In this document: positions 7,033 through 16,069 of the stretch, one piece after another
How positions within the stretch are numbered: the first letter of the stretch is position 1
Layout: every line of letters begins with the position of its first letter
Assembly (NCBI RefSeq): GCF_018130545.1
Contig: NZ_JAFCKF010000005.1
Coordinates: 620,001 to 684,000 of the forward strand
Origin: Bradyrhizobium tropiciagri
GTDB taxonomy: Bacteria > Pseudomonadota > Alphaproteobacteria > Rhizobiales > Xanthobacteraceae
Direction of reading: 5' to 3'
Length of the DNA: 64,000 nt
Program-made: the position numbers and the translations under genes
Notes under the pieces: model-generated
The model's input: only the letters and a program-made list of their open reading frames with translations
What the model was told of the DNA's origin: nothing
Database searches by the model: none

Positions 7033-8021
7033 TGCAGCATCTCCGCGATCTGTTCGGCGGCGACCGCGGGCGAGATGCGGCCCGCCGCGACCTCGGCCTC
7101 CATCTTCTTCACCTTGGTGCGGATCGCAGCGTCCGTGCGCAGCCGCGCCATCATACGGCTCTCCAGCATCGACCACATCCACTTCACCTGCTGCTCCCTG
7201 CGGCGACCGGCGAATTCGCCCGAGGCGTTCATCGCGGTGCGGTGATCGAGGATCTTCTGCCAGAGCTTGTCGAGCCCGGCGCCGGTCAGCGCCGAATAGG
7301 TCTCGACCGGCGGATGCCAGTGCTCGGAGCGGGGGCTGAGGATGTGCAGCGCGCTGCGATAGTCCGCAGCAGCGAGGTTGGCGCGCTTGAGGTTGTCGCC
7401 ATCGGCCTTGTTGATCGCGATCATGTCGGCAAGCTCGACCAGACCCTTCTTGATGCCCTGCAATTCGTCGCCGGCACCCGGCAGCATCAAGGCCAGGAAG
7501 AAGTCGGTCATGTCGCAGACCGCGGTCTCAGACTGGCCGATCCCGACGGTCTCGACCAGCACCACGTCGAAGCCGGCGGCCTCGCAGAGCAGCATCGCCT
7601 CGCGGGTTTTCGCCGCGACGCCGCCGAGCGTGCCCGAGGAGGGCGAGGGGCGGATGAAGGCCTGGTCGGAGACGGCGAGCCGCGCCATCCGGGTCTTGTC
7701 GCCGAGGATCGAGCCGCCGGTGCGCGCCGAGGACGGATCGACCGCCAGCACTGCGACCTTGTGGCCGCGTTCGATCAGGAACATGCCGAGCGCATCGATG
7801 GTGGTCGACTTGCCGACGCCGGGCGAGCCGGTGATGCCGACCCGCACCGCCTTGCCGGTGTCGGGCAGCAGCGCCTGCACCAGCTCGCGCGCCGCCGCCT
7901 GGTGATCGCCGCGCCGGCTCTCGACCAGCGTGATCGCCCGCGCCAGCGCGGCGCGGTGGCCGGCGCGGAGGTCACGGGCGAGGGCGCGGATGTCGGGAGA
8001 GGCGGGCTTCGAGGGGGTCAT
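7029..8021 (-). CDS. meaB: Methylmalonyl-CoA mutase-associated GTPase MeaB (ArgK family)
   Basis: A 330-residue G3E-family P-loop GTPase. The Walker A motif GSPGVGKST is at residues 65-73, the metal-binding region reads AVDPSSARTGGSILGDKTRM, the switch region is VLVETVGIGQSE, and the NKAD guanine-specificity motif is in MIAINKADGDN. MeaB chaperones adenosylcobalamin loading and protects methylmalonyl-CoA mutase from inactivation. Its place on the same strand as both mutase subunits fits that role exactly. A 298-bp gap holding a dispersed repeat separates it from the DUF3298-type gene, so it may have its own promoter. The downstream pcp start overlaps its stop. Confidence 0.95.
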   Translation of the reverse strand: MTPSKPASPDIRALARDLRAGHRAALARAITLVESRRGDHQAAARELVQALLPDTGKAVRVGITGSPGVGKSTTIDALGMFLIERGHKVAVLAVDPSSARTGGSILGDKTRMARLAVSDQAFIRPSPSSGTLGGVAAKTREAMLLCEAAGFDVVLVETVGIGQSETAVCDMTDFFLALMLPGAGDELQGIKKGLVELADMIAINKADGDNLKRANLAAADYRSALHILSPRSEHWHPPVETYSALTGAGLDKLWQKILDHRTAMNASGEFAGRRREQQVKWMWSMLESRMMARLRTDAAIRTKVKKMEAEVAAGRISPAVAAEQIAEMLH

Positions 8022-8211
8022 GGTCTAGGTTTACAACGGCTGGTCATGGCAGGCGAGGGGAACGCGGATTGGGCACGTCGCAGGGGCGCATTGCCAAAAT
8101 ATCGAAAACAACCCCATGCAAAGTAGCCGGCGGCTGCCGGCGTTCGACAAGGCTTGACACGTCGGGCAACTCAGCGGCATTCTTCCATTATCCAGAAATC
8201 GTGCAGTAACC

Positions 8212-8317
8212 CGTAGCCCGGGTGAGCCAACGGGTCGCGCGTACGCGCGCCCGATGACAGCCTCTGCGATGTCAAGGGAAACCGTTCCCGCATATCGCTT
8301 CGCTGATGCGGGCTACG
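8212..8317. repeat. Short dispersed element with 9-bp terminal inverted repeats
   Basis: CGTAGCCCG (8212-8220) and CGGGCTACG (8309-8317) are perfect inverted ends of a 106-bp unit. The interior holds the 14-bp palindrome CGCGCGTACGCGCG (8236-8249). The ends match the gtagcccggatgagcg-type palindromic repeats that litter Bradyrhizobium chromosomes. It ends 2 bp before the stop codon of the DUF3298-type gene, so it may act as its 3' structure. Confidence 0.65.
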
Positions 8318-8319
8318 AA

Positions 8320-9132
8320 CTATTGCTGCTCGTCCGCGTCGCCCTTCGGCCGCGCGCCGGCGAAGATTCTCGCGCCTTCCGGCGTCAGATACGGCCTCAG
8401 CGTTTCCCACGGCACGAAGATCACGTACTGGCCTTCGGCGTAGGGCCCGACGGCATAGGGCGGGTAGTGGAAGGTCAGTCCGGAGCTCTTGCCTGACACG
8501 GTCGACGGCGCCAGCGTGACGGCGCCTATCTTGAGCAGGGTCGGCTTGAGCTCCTTGTACCATTCGGCGGTCGCCGTCTCGCCGGCATCGCGCCGCTTCT
8601 TCTCGGCGTTGAGCGCGGCAATGACGGCCTTGCGCATTGCCGACAGCGTCGGGCCGTGGTCGGCGGTCTCGGTGAAGAAGGGGCGGATGCTGATCCGCTT
8701 CTTCTCCGTCGTGTCCCACAGGATAGTGTTGACGTCTGAGTTCGGATGCGCGCCCAGAGTGTTCATGTAGTCATCGCGCAGCACGCTGATGTAGCGGCCG
8801 TCGACGACGGAGCGCACCGAATATTTGCGCTCGAAAGAATAACCGCCGCGTTCCTTGAAGAGGTCGGGCTCCTGCTTGCGGTCGTTCGCAGCCTCGGCGG
8901 CCTGCTTGTCTATCCACTTTCGGCCTTCGGCGAGGCAATCGGCGGACAGCGCGCTATCTGCCTTGATCTTGTCGTCGAGATAGACGCTGGCCTCGATGCT
9001 CGCATTCTTGATCGTGGCATCGGGCTTCGGATCGGCTTTGGGATCAGCAGCGCGCGCTGGAAGGCAGAGGCAGGCGAGCACGCCGGCAAGACCAATGATG
9101 CGGACAGGCGTCGTCAAGCGAGCGGCGCGCAT
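8320..9132 (-). CDS. Secreted DUF3298/RsiV-type protein
   Basis: A 270-residue exported protein. A Sec signal peptide (MRAARLTT, hydrophobic IIGLAGVLACLCL, cleavage after ARA) precedes a charged linker. The body has the DUF4163/DUF3298 pattern of RsiV-like proteins: an N-terminal half with FERKYSVRSVVDGRYISVLRD, and a C-terminal half with GLTFHYPPYAVGPYAEGQYV and a terminal Leu/Pro segment. There is no lipobox (no Cys after the cleavage site). The ATG at 9132 is preceded by GGAG with a 6-nt gap, better than the in-frame TTG at 9144. It lies between mutB and meaB on the same strand, 37 bp after mutB, so is probably cotranscribed; a role in mutase function is not evident. Confidence 0.8.
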   Translation of the reverse strand: MRAARLTTPVRIIGLAGVLACLCLPARAADPKADPKPDATIKNASIEASVYLDDKIKADSALSADCLAEGRKWIDKQAAEAANDRKQEPDLFKERGGYSFERKYSVRSVVDGRYISVLRDDYMNTLGAHPNSDVNTILWDTTEKKRISIRPFFTETADHGPTLSAMRKAVIAALNAEKKRRDAGETATAEWYKELKPTLLKIGAVTLAPSTVSGKSSGLTFHYPPYAVGPYAEGQYVIFVPWETLRPYLTPEGARIFAGARPKGDADEQQ

Positions 9133-9169
9133 GGAAAACTCCAAGTGGGAGAGGGCAGGCGCGGCGGTG

Positions 9170-11326
9170 CTACTCCGCCGCCTCGCTGTGGCCGAGCCGG
9201 GTGTTGAGCTTGTGGATCAACTCCTCGGCAGCCTCCGAGATCACGGTGCCCGGCGGGAAGATCGCCTCGGCGCCGGCGGCATAGAGCGCATCATAATCCT
9301 GCGGCGGCACCACGCCGCCGATGATGATCATGATGTCCTCGCGGCCGTGCTTCTTCAGCGCGGCCTTCAGTTCCGGTACCGCGGTGAGGTGCGCCGCGGC
9401 GAGCGAGGAGACGCCGAGGATGTGGACGTCGTTCTCGACCGCCTGCCGCGCGGCTTCGTCGGCGGTTGCGAACAGCGGCCCGATATCGACGTCGAAGCCG
9501 ACATCGGCGAAGGCGGAAGCGATCACCTTCTGGCCGCGGTCATGGCCATCCTGGCCGATCTTGGCGACCAGGATGCGGGGACGACGACCTTCGGCCTCCT
9601 CGAACGCGTCGATCAGCTCTTGCACCTTCTCGACCTTGTTGGACATCGCCGCTGCCTCTCGCTTGTAGACGCCGGTGATCGACTTGATCTCGGCGCGGTG
9701 GCGGCCGAACACTTTTTCCATCGCGTCCGAAATCTCGCCGACGGTGGCCTTGGCGCGCGCAGCATCAATGGCCAGGGCCAGCAGATTGCCGTTGCCTTCA
9801 CCTGCCGAGCGGGTGATCGCCGCCAGCGCCGCATCAACGTCGGTCTGGTTGCGCTCCGTCTTGAGCCGCGCCAGCTTGTCGATCTGCAACCGTCGCACGG
9901 TGGAATTCTCCACCTTCAGCACGTCGATCGGCCTCTCGTTCTCCGGCTTGAACTTGTTGACGCCGATCACCGCCTGGCGGCCGGCATCGATCCGCGCCTG
10001 GGTCTTGGCGGAGGCTTCCTCGATCCTGAGCTTCGGCACGCCGGCCTCGATCGCCTTGGCCATGCCGCCGAGTTCCTCGACCTCCTGGATGTGACCCCAG
10101 GCCTTCTTGGCGAGATCCTGGGTCAGCCGCTCGACATAGTAAGAGCCGCCCCAGGGATCGATGATGCGATTGGTGCCGCTCTCCTGCTGCAGGAACAATT
10201 GCGTGTTGCGGGCGATGCGCGCCGAGAAATCGGTCGGCAGCGCCAAGGCCTCGTCGAGCGCGTTGGTGTGCAGCGACTGGGTGTGGCCTTGGGTGGCCGC
10301 CATCGCCTCGATTGTGGTGCGCATCACATTGTTGAACACGTCCTGCGCGGTCAGCGACCAGCCCGAGGTCTGGCAGTGCGTGCGCAGACTGAGCGAGCGC
10401 GGGTCCTTCGGGTTGAACTGCTTCAGGAGCTTGGCCCACAGCAGCCGCGCGGCGCGCATCTTGGCGACTTCCATGAAGAAGTTCATGCCGATCGCCCAGA
10501 AGAAAGAGAGGCGGGGGGCAAAACGATCGACGTCGAGACCCGCGGCCAAGCCCGCGCGCAAATATTCGACGCCGTCGGCCAGCGTATAGGCGAGTTCGAG
10601 GTCCTGCGTCGCACCGGCTTCCTGCATGTGGTAGCCGGAGATCGAAATCGAATTGTATTTCGGCATCCGCTGCGAGGTGTAGGCGAAGATGTCGGAGATG
10701 ATCCGCATCGAGGGCGCCGGCGGATAGATGTAGGTGTTGCGCACCATAAACTCTTTCAGAATGTCGTTCTGAATGGTGCCCGACAACTTCTCCGGCGGCA
10801 CGCCCTGTTCCTCGGCGGCCGCGACGAACAGCGCGAGGATCGGCAGCACCGCGCCGTTCATGGTCATCGACACGCTCATCTGGTCGAGCGGAATGCCGGC
10901 GAACAGCGTGCGCATGTCGTAGATGGAATCGATCGCGACACCGGCCATGCCGACGTCGCCGGATACGCGCGGATGATCTGAATCGTAGCCGCGATGGGTG
11001 GCAAGGTCGAACGCGACCGAGAGACCCTTCTGTCCGGCCGCGAGGTTGCGGCGATAGAACGCGTTGGAATCCTCCGCCGTGGAGAACCCGGCATATTGCC
11101 GGATGGTCCAGGGCTGGTTGACATACATCGTCGGATAGGGGCCGCGCAGATAGGGCGCGATGCCCGGCCAGGTCTCGAGGAAGTCGATGCCTTGGAGATC
11201 GGCCTCGCTGTAGACGGACTTCACCGGAATGCCCTCGGGCGTCAGCCAGGGCTCGGCGCTCGCGGTCGGCATCGCGGTGGCAACGGGCTGGAAGGCGACA
11301 TCGGCGAAATTGGGAATGCGGGTCAT
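9170..11326 (-). CDS. scpA: Methylmalonyl-CoA mutase, large (catalytic) subunit
   Basis: A 718-residue adenosylcobalamin enzyme (also named mutB or mcmA) interconverting methylmalonyl-CoA and succinyl-CoA. The N-terminal TIM barrel begins with the conserved [17 protein letters not shown] and [15 protein letters not shown] substrate segment. The C-terminal B12 domain has [11 protein letters not shown], with the DxHxxG cobalt-ligand His at about residue 593, followed by the [11 protein letters not shown] strand. Length matches catalytic subunits. It is 12 bp downstream of a GFA-type gene and follows the small subunit mutA, completing the heterodimer. The pathway is propionyl-CoA breakdown, or in reverse, feeding of propionyl-CoA synthesis. 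Confidence 0.97.
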   Translation of the reverse strand: MTRIPNFADVAFQPVATAMPTASAEPWLTPEGIPVKSVYSEADLQGIDFLETWPGIAPYLRGPYPTMYVNQPWTIRQYAGFSTAEDSNAFYRRNLAAGQKGLSVAFDLATHRGYDSDHPRVSGDVGMAGVAIDSIYDMRTLFAGIPLDQMSVSMTMNGAVLPILALFVAAAEEQGVPPEKLSGTIQNDILKEFMVRNTYIYPPAPSMRIISDIFAYTSQRMPKYNSISISGYHMQEAGATQDLELAYTLADGVEYLRAGLAAGLDVDRFAPRLSFFWAIGMNFFMEVAKMRAARLLWAKLLKQFNPKDPRSLSLRTHCQTSGWSLTAQDVFNNVMRTTIEAMAATQGHTQSLHTNALDEALALPTDFSARIARNTQLFLQQESGTNRIIDPWGGSYYVERLTQDLAKKAWGHIQEVEELGGMAKAIEAGVPKLRIEEASAKTQARIDAGRQAVIGVNKFKPENERPIDVLKVENSTVRRLQIDKLARLKTERNQTDVDAALAAITRSAGEGNGNLLALAIDAARAKATVGEISDAMEKVFGRHRAEIKSITGVYKREAAAMSNKVEKVQELIDAFEEAEGRRPRILVAKIGQDGHDRGQKVIASAFADVGFDVDIGPLFATADEAARQAVENDVHILGVSSLAAAHLTAVPELKAALKKHGREDIMIIIGGVVPPQDYDALYAAGAEAIFPPGTVISEAAEELIHKLNTRLGHSEAAE

Positions 11327-11338
11327 TCCTTGGCTTCC

Positions 11339-11809
11339 TTAGTCATGGTCCGGATGCTGATGGCTGACGATGGTCGCCATCTTGTCCGGGCCGTAATTCT
11401 GCATCGTGGTCTGGCTCGGCAGGTTGGCGATGCCGACCACCCAGCCGTGGCGGGACTCGGTTCCAAATTGCTGCGTCGGGATCACCCGGTCGGGCCGATC
11501 GAAGGCGCCGGTCATGATCTCGATGCGCGGACCGTCGATCCGGCGGAAGCTGAGCGGCGTGCCGCAGGCGGCGCAGAAGTCGCGCTCGGCGATCGAGGAG
11601 GATTTGAACGCCGCCGGCTTGCCGCGGGTCCAGGCGAAATCCTCCTTGTTGATATCGGCGAAGGAGGCGAACGGCGCACCGGAGGCCTTCTGGCACATCC
11701 GGCAGTGACAGATGCTGACCCGGTTCGGCGCCGTGGACACCGCAAAGCGGACGGCGCCGCATTGGCAGCCGCCGGTCAGAACGGGTTTCGCGGGTGCCTC
11801 AGCCGTCAT
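11339..11809 (-). CDS. GFA family zinc protein (CENP-V/glutathione-dependent formaldehyde-activating type)
   Basis: A 156-residue protein with the GFA fold's zinc ligands: GGCQCGAVRF near residue 14, CHCRMCQKASGAPF near 34 and CAACGTPLSFRR near 78. The family includes S-(hydroxymethyl)glutathione synthase, but most members have no known substrate and the name Gfa should not be taken as proof of function. Its start overlaps the mutA stop by 4 bp (11806-11809) and its end is 12 bp from mutB, so it is embedded between the two mutase subunit genes and must be co-expressed with them. Cytoplasmic; no signal peptide. Confidence 0.9.
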   Translation of the reverse strand: MTAEAPAKPVLTGGCQCGAVRFAVSTAPNRVSICHCRMCQKASGAPFASFADINKEDFAWTRGKPAAFKSSSIAERDFCAACGTPLSFRRIDGPRIEIMTGAFDRPDRVIPTQQFGTESRHGWVVGIANLPSQTTMQNYGPDKMATIVSHQHPDHD

Positions 11810-13680
11810 GCCTGCTCCATCCGCCGATAGGCGTCGCGCAATGTCGCCAGCGCGTCACCGCCGGCGAAGACGAACTCACCGATGCCGGCCGCCCGCAGCG
11901 CCGCTTCCTGGTCGCCGGGCCGCCCTGCCAGATAGATATGCCTTGCTCCGGCGCCGTGAAGGGCCTTGGCGGCCTCCGCGGCGCTGACGGCATAGACCTT
12001 ATCCGAGGAACAAATGCACGCCATCGCGGCGCCGGAGGCCTTGAAGGCCGTCGCCAGCGCCGCCGGGTCGGCAAAACCCTCGCTGTCGATGGCTTCGATC
12101 CCGCCGGTCTCGAAGAAGCTTTTTGCGAAGGTCGCCCGCGCCGTGAAGTCGGCCGGCGTGCCCAGATTGGCGAGGAAAATCTTCGGCCGCGCGCCGCGTG
12201 CCTTCAGCGCGGCGTCCGATCTGTCGCGCAGCGCCTCGAAGGGCTCGGCGAGCCGCATCGGCGCGAGGGCGTCGAACTTGATCTTGGCATCGGCCGTCGA
12301 CATCGGCGCCAACGGCTTCACGTTCAGCACTGCGAGGACGTCTTCGTGCAGGTTCGGGAATTCGCTGGCGCCGGTCAGCACATCGCGGCGCTTCGCGACA
12401 TTGGCTTCGCGCTGCGCCCGCGTCGCGGCGACTTTCTTCTGGATGAGCCCCTGCTCGAGTGCGGGGAAGATGCCGCCGGTCCTTTCGATCTCCTGGAACA
12501 GCGTCCACGCCGCCTCGCAGAGCTGCGAGGTCAGCGTCTCGATGCCGCCGGCACCGGCCGCGGGATCAGACACCTTGGCGAGATTGGACTCGTCGAGCAG
12601 CACCAGTTGGGTGTTGCGCGCCACGCGCCGGGCGAAGTCATCGGGCAGGCCGAGCGCCAGTGTGTGCGGCAGCACGGTGATCGCATTGGCGCCGCCGAGC
12701 CCGGCGGCAAAGGTCGCAATGGTCGCGCGCAGCATGTTCACATTGGGATCGCGCTGGGTCAGCATTCGCCACGCGGTCTGCGCGTTGACGAAGATCGGCT
12801 TCGGCGCAAGGCCGCAGGCTTCTTCGATCCTTGCCCAGAGGCGGCGTAGCGCGCGGAATTTGGCCATGGTCAGGAATTGGTCGGCATCGGCGCTGAGCCG
12901 GAACGAGACGGCCGCGCGCGCCGCGTCGAGATCGATCCCGGCAGCTTCCAGCATGCGCAGATAGGCGAGGCCGAGTGCCAGCGTGAAGGCGAGCTCCTGC
13001 ACTTCGGATCCGCCGGCATCGTGCACCGGCCGGCCGTCGGCCAGCACGAACGGGCCTTTGAAGCCGCGCTTGATCAGCCCGTTCACGACCTGGCCGAACG
13101 GCTTTACGTAGTCGGCCCAGGTGCCGGGCGCGGCACCGCGCGCGGCAACCGTGCTGAGCGCCTGGTAATTGAAATGCAGGTCGAGCTTGGCCGGGTCGAG
13201 CTTGCGGGCCTCGACCATGTCGGCGAAGGTTTCGCCGGCGTTCTCGCGCCCGAGCACCGGGTTGAGCGCGATCATGATGCCGGCATCGAGATGGACGCCA
13301 CCGCAGGCCCGCGCCAGCGTCTTCTTGCTGGCGTCAGCGAGGCCGAAGCCGCGCGTGCCGGGACCACCTGCGAACTCGAATTCGAGGCCGGTCGCGCCGT
13401 TCTCAAGATCTTGCAACGCCTGCGCGTTGGCCTGCGCGGCGTCGGGATGATCGACCCGCTGCAGGATGTGCCAGGGGGTTGCGGCGGCGCGGCCGGCGAG
13501 CGGGCCTGCGTTGGCGGCGCGACGGTAGATCGGATCGATCTTGAGGCCGTCGTAGGTCTTGCCGACCAGCTTCTCGAACGGGGCGCCCTTCAGCACGCCG
13601 TCGACCAGCTTGCGCCAGTCGTCATAGGTCGCCGCTGCAAAATCCGAAGCCAGAGGCAAATCGTCAGTCGAGGTCGTCAT
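11806..13680 (-). CDS. mutA: Methylmalonyl-CoA mutase, small subunit
   Basis: A 624-residue partner of the catalytic subunit. It keeps the mutase barrel (LPLASDFAAATYDDWRKLVD, WHILQRVDHPD, RAGGSEVQELAFTL-like region), but in the C-terminal cobalamin-like domain the DxHxxG motif is replaced (IFLANLGTPADFTARATFAK), so it cannot ligand cobalt through His, as expected for the non-catalytic subunit. The ATG at 13680 is chosen because the conserved protein begins MTTSTDDLPLASDF there; the frame runs about 27 codons further up without a family match. First gene of the mutase run, 105 bp after folK. Confidence 0.94.
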   Translation of the reverse strand: MTTSTDDLPLASDFAAATYDDWRKLVDGVLKGAPFEKLVGKTYDGLKIDPIYRRAANAGPLAGRAAATPWHILQRVDHPDAAQANAQALQDLENGATGLEFEFAGGPGTRGFGLADASKKTLARACGGVHLDAGIMIALNPVLGRENAGETFADMVEARKLDPAKLDLHFNYQALSTVAARGAAPGTWADYVKPFGQVVNGLIKRGFKGPFVLADGRPVHDAGGSEVQELAFTLALGLAYLRMLEAAGIDLDAARAAVSFRLSADADQFLTMAKFRALRRLWARIEEACGLAPKPIFVNAQTAWRMLTQRDPNVNMLRATIATFAAGLGGANAITVLPHTLALGLPDDFARRVARNTQLVLLDESNLAKVSDPAAGAGGIETLTSQLCEAAWTLFQEIERTGGIFPALEQGLIQKKVAATRAQREANVAKRRDVLTGASEFPNLHEDVLAVLNVKPLAPMSTADAKIKFDALAPMRLAEPFEALRDRSDAALKARGARPKIFLANLGTPADFTARATFAKSFFETGGIEAIDSEGFADPAALATAFKASGAAMACICSSDKVYAVSAAEAAKALHGAGARHIYLAGRPGDQEAALRAAGIGEFVFAGGDALATLRDAYRRMEQA

Positions 13681-13785
13681 CCGCCCAAATCGTCCTTCAT
13701 CGGCCCCGCAAGGGCGCCCTTGATTTGGCCGGAAATTGCCACGGGCGGGCGGCCAAGCCAAACTTTTGTTTGCGGTCGATCGGCT

Positions 13786-14277
13786 TTAATCGAGGTCCGC
13801 AAGGCGGAAAATACCGTCCGTCGAGACCCCCGCGAGCGCATCGGCGACGCGGCGCCCCGCGATGACGCGGTCGGGAACGATCTCGGCCAGCGGCACCAGC
13901 ACAAAGGCGCGTTCGAACAAACGCGGGTGCGGCAGCGTCAGTTCCGGCTTGTTCAATGTGATGTCGTCATAGGCGATCAAGTCGAGGTCCAGGGTGCGCG
14001 GACCCCAGCGCTGCTCGTTCTTGCGGTCGCGGCCGAACCTGGCTTCGATCTTGTGCAGCGTGAACAACAGCGCGTGCGGATCGAGGCTGGTGTCGATCTC
14101 GATGCAGGCATTGATGAAGCTGTCTTGTTGTTGCTCGCCCCAGGGCGGCGTCGAATAGTCCGACGAACGCGCCAGGAGCGCTGCCTGCGTCATGCCGCAG
14201 ATATTTGAAATCGCCTTGCGAAACGTCGCGCGGACGTCGCCGACATTGCCGCCGAGTGCGATCAGGACGCTAGCCAT
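13786..14277 (-). CDS. folK: 2-amino-4-hydroxy-6-hydroxymethyldihydropteridine pyrophosphokinase
   Basis: A 163-residue HPPK that transfers pyrophosphate from ATP to hydroxymethyl-dihydropterin in folate synthesis. It shows the family landmarks IALGGNVGDVRATFRKA at the start, YSTPPWGEQQQDSFINA, the signature RWGPRTLDLDLIAYDD with its metal-binding Asp pair, and LPHPRLFERAFVLVPLAEI. Length is standard. It overlaps the end of folB by 8 bp and is last of the folP-folB-folK run, so is translationally coupled. Confidence 0.96.
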   Translation of the reverse strand: MASVLIALGGNVGDVRATFRKAISNICGMTQAALLARSSDYSTPPWGEQQQDSFINACIEIDTSLDPHALLFTLHKIEARFGRDRKNEQRWGPRTLDLDLIAYDDITLNKPELTLPHPRLFERAFVLVPLAEIVPDRVIAGRRVADALAGVSTDGIFRLADLD

Positions 14278-14650
14278 GTGGCAGCGGATGGCGCGAGCGG
14301 GTCAGCACCACGCCGACATCGTCGAAGATCGCGGCGATCGGCGCGTGCGGCTTGTGCACGGTGACCTTGACCGCCCTGACGCGCGGGAAGCTCGCCAGGA
14401 TGTCCTCGGCCACCGCGCCGGCGGCGCGTTCCAGCAGCTTGTAATTGGTGTTCTTGAACGCCGACGTCGCGGTCGCCACCACGTTGGAATAGGACACGGT
14501 GTCGGAGAGGCGGTCGGTGCGCGAGGATTCCGAGAGGTCGGTATAGAGCTCGAGGTCGATCACGAAGCGCTGCCCAACTTCGGTCTCATGTTCCATCACG
14601 CCATGGCGGGCATGGATGACGATCCCGGTGATGAAGATCGTATCGGTCAT
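14270..14650 (-). CDS. folB: Dihydroneopterin aldolase
   Basis: A 126-residue DHNA, forming 6-hydroxymethyl-dihydropterin and glycolaldehyde. Motifs are FITGIVIHARHGVMEHETEVGQ with the catalytic-region Glu and GQRFVIDLEL, DTVSYSNVV, NYKLLERAAGAVAEDIL and a final VHKPHAPI with the conserved Lys-Pro. Length is typical of a homo-octameric FolB. Its start overlaps folP by 4 bp (14647-14650) and its end overlaps folK by 8 bp. Confidence 0.96.
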   Translation of the reverse strand: MTDTIFITGIVIHARHGVMEHETEVGQRFVIDLELYTDLSESSRTDRLSDTVSYSNVVATATSAFKNTNYKLLERAAGAVAEDILASFPRVRAVKVTVHKPHAPIAAIFDDVGVVLTRSRHPLPHG

Positions 14651-15507
14651 TGCTGTTCCTCGATTGCCGCGGCAACCCGCAGCGCCTGAACGGTTTCGGC
14701 GACGTCATGTGCGCGGATGATGCGGGCGCCGTGCTGCGCGGCGATCAGATGCGCCGCGAGCGAGCCGCCGATCCGCTGTTGCGGCTCCGACGGCACGATC
14801 GTGCTGATGAAGCGCTTGCGCGAGGCGCCGACCAGCACCGGCAGTCGGAACGCATTGAGCTCGGAGAGCCGCGCCAGCGCGACCATGCTCTGCTCCGCCG
14901 TCTTGCCGAAGCCGATGCCGGGATCGAGCACGATCCGGTCGGGCGCAATGCCGGCGCGCGCGGCGATCTCAAGCGAGCGTTCGAAGAAGGCCGTGATGTC
15001 CTGCATGATGTCGATCGCGGGATCGACACTCTCGCGATTGTGCATGACGATCACAGGCACGCCGCGTGCGGCGACGACGCCCGCCATGCCGGCATCGCGC
15101 TGCAAGCCCCAGACGTCGTTGGCGATCATAGCGCCCTGGTCGAGCGCCCATGCAACGACCTCGGATTTCATGCTGTCGATCGAGACTGGCACACCGAGTG
15201 CGATCACCTCGGCCAGCACCGGCTTCAGCCGCGCCAGTTCATCGTCGGCCGTGACTGGCTGCTGCGAGCCATAGGGGCGGGTCGATTCCGCGCCGATGTC
15301 GATGATGTCGGCGCCGTCGGCCACCAGCTTGCGGGCCTGCGCCAGCGCCTGTTCGGGCGCGATGAACTGGCCGCCGTCGGAGAACGAGTCCGGCGTGACG
15401 TTCAGGATGCCCATTACCGCCGGATAGGGCCGCGACAGCAAGACCGGCAGCACCGCAGGTCCGGCCGGGCCGGCCACGGTCGATGCTATGGGCTTGCTCG
15501 CCATCAT
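14647..15507 (-). CDS. folP: Dihydropteroate synthase
   Basis: A 286-residue DHPS, condensing hydroxymethyl-dihydropterin pyrophosphate with p-aminobenzoate; it is the sulfonamide target. The pterin-site motif GILNVTPDSFSDGGQ lies near residue 35, followed by DIGAESTRPYGSQQ, IANDVWGLQRD, ILDPGIGFGKT and the end LVGASRKRF then RAHDVAETVQALRVA. ATG codons at 15507 and 15504 are both possible and an upstream in-frame ATG at 15537 adds only an unconserved 10 residues. It heads the coupled folP-folB-folK operon. Confidence 0.96.
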   Translation of the reverse strand: MMASKPIASTVAGPAGPAVLPVLLSRPYPAVMGILNVTPDSFSDGGQFIAPEQALAQARKLVADGADIIDIGAESTRPYGSQQPVTADDELARLKPVLAEVIALGVPVSIDSMKSEVVAWALDQGAMIANDVWGLQRDAGMAGVVAARGVPVIVMHNRESVDPAIDIMQDITAFFERSLEIAARAGIAPDRIVLDPGIGFGKTAEQSMVALARLSELNAFRLPVLVGASRKRFISTIVPSEPQQRIGGSLAAHLIAAQHGARIIRAHDVAETVQALRVAAAIEEQQ

Positions 15508-15605
15508 GCGGTGGCTTTGCGCTGCCGGCCGCGGCAAGTCAAGATGTCGCAGCGATGCGTGGCGCCGGCGGCCACTTGTGCGGTTAAGTCTGGCTAATGG
15601 GTGAG

Positions 15606-16013
15606 CTAATAGGTGATCTTTGGAGGCAGCTTGCGTGCCTCTTCAATCAGCAGCTCGACTGACTTCTCTGAAGGCATCACGCGGACCAGCTTCCGCCGCA
15701 CGTTGGCGTCCTTCATGCTCTGCGCCAGCCGCGACGGGTTGCGGTGGGCAAGCTCGCGCACAGTGGTGACGCCGGCGGCGCGGACCAGCCCGACCTTCGC
15801 CTTGCCCATGCCGGGAATCCGCATGTAGTCGGAGATGTTGGCCCATTCGAGCAATTGCTGTTCGCTGATCCCGGTCTTGGCGGCGAGCGCCTTGCGTCCC
15901 TTGACGGTGCGAGCGGCTTCAAGCAGCGCGTCGGTCGTGCGGATACCCTGCGATTTCAGTTTGGTGGCGCAATAGGCGGACAGGCCTTCGATCTCGGAGA
16001 GGGGGTATGTCAT
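15606..16013 (-). CDS. DUF4332 (helix-hairpin-helix) protein
   Basis: A 135-residue all-helical protein of the DUF4332 type. Two helix-hairpin-helix-like units are visible: PLSEIEGLSAYCATKLKSQG near the start and YMRIPGMGKAKVGLVRAAG in the middle (residues about 63-82), with the GMGKAKV turn typical of non-specific DNA backbone binding. The C-terminus is basic (KLVRVMPSEKSVELLIEEAR). Members are uncharacterised; DNA or nucleotide binding is inferred only from the HhH motif. It is 98 bp upstream of folP on the same strand. Confidence 0.8.
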   Translation of the reverse strand: MTYPLSEIEGLSAYCATKLKSQGIRTTDALLEAARTVKGRKALAAKTGISEQQLLEWANISDYMRIPGMGKAKVGLVRAAGVTTVRELAHRNPSRLAQSMKDANVRRKLVRVMPSEKSVELLIEEARKLPPKITY

Positions 16014-16069
16014 GATACTCGTATGCAGGTAGTAGGGAGCGCACGTGCAAGGGCGTCGTGAGAGGGGCT

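Noticed and set aside
8996-10981. A 661-codon plus-strand frame opposite mutB
   Set aside because: High-GC antisense shadow with Arg/His/Gly/Leu-rich composition; the minus strand encodes clear methylmalonyl-CoA mutase.
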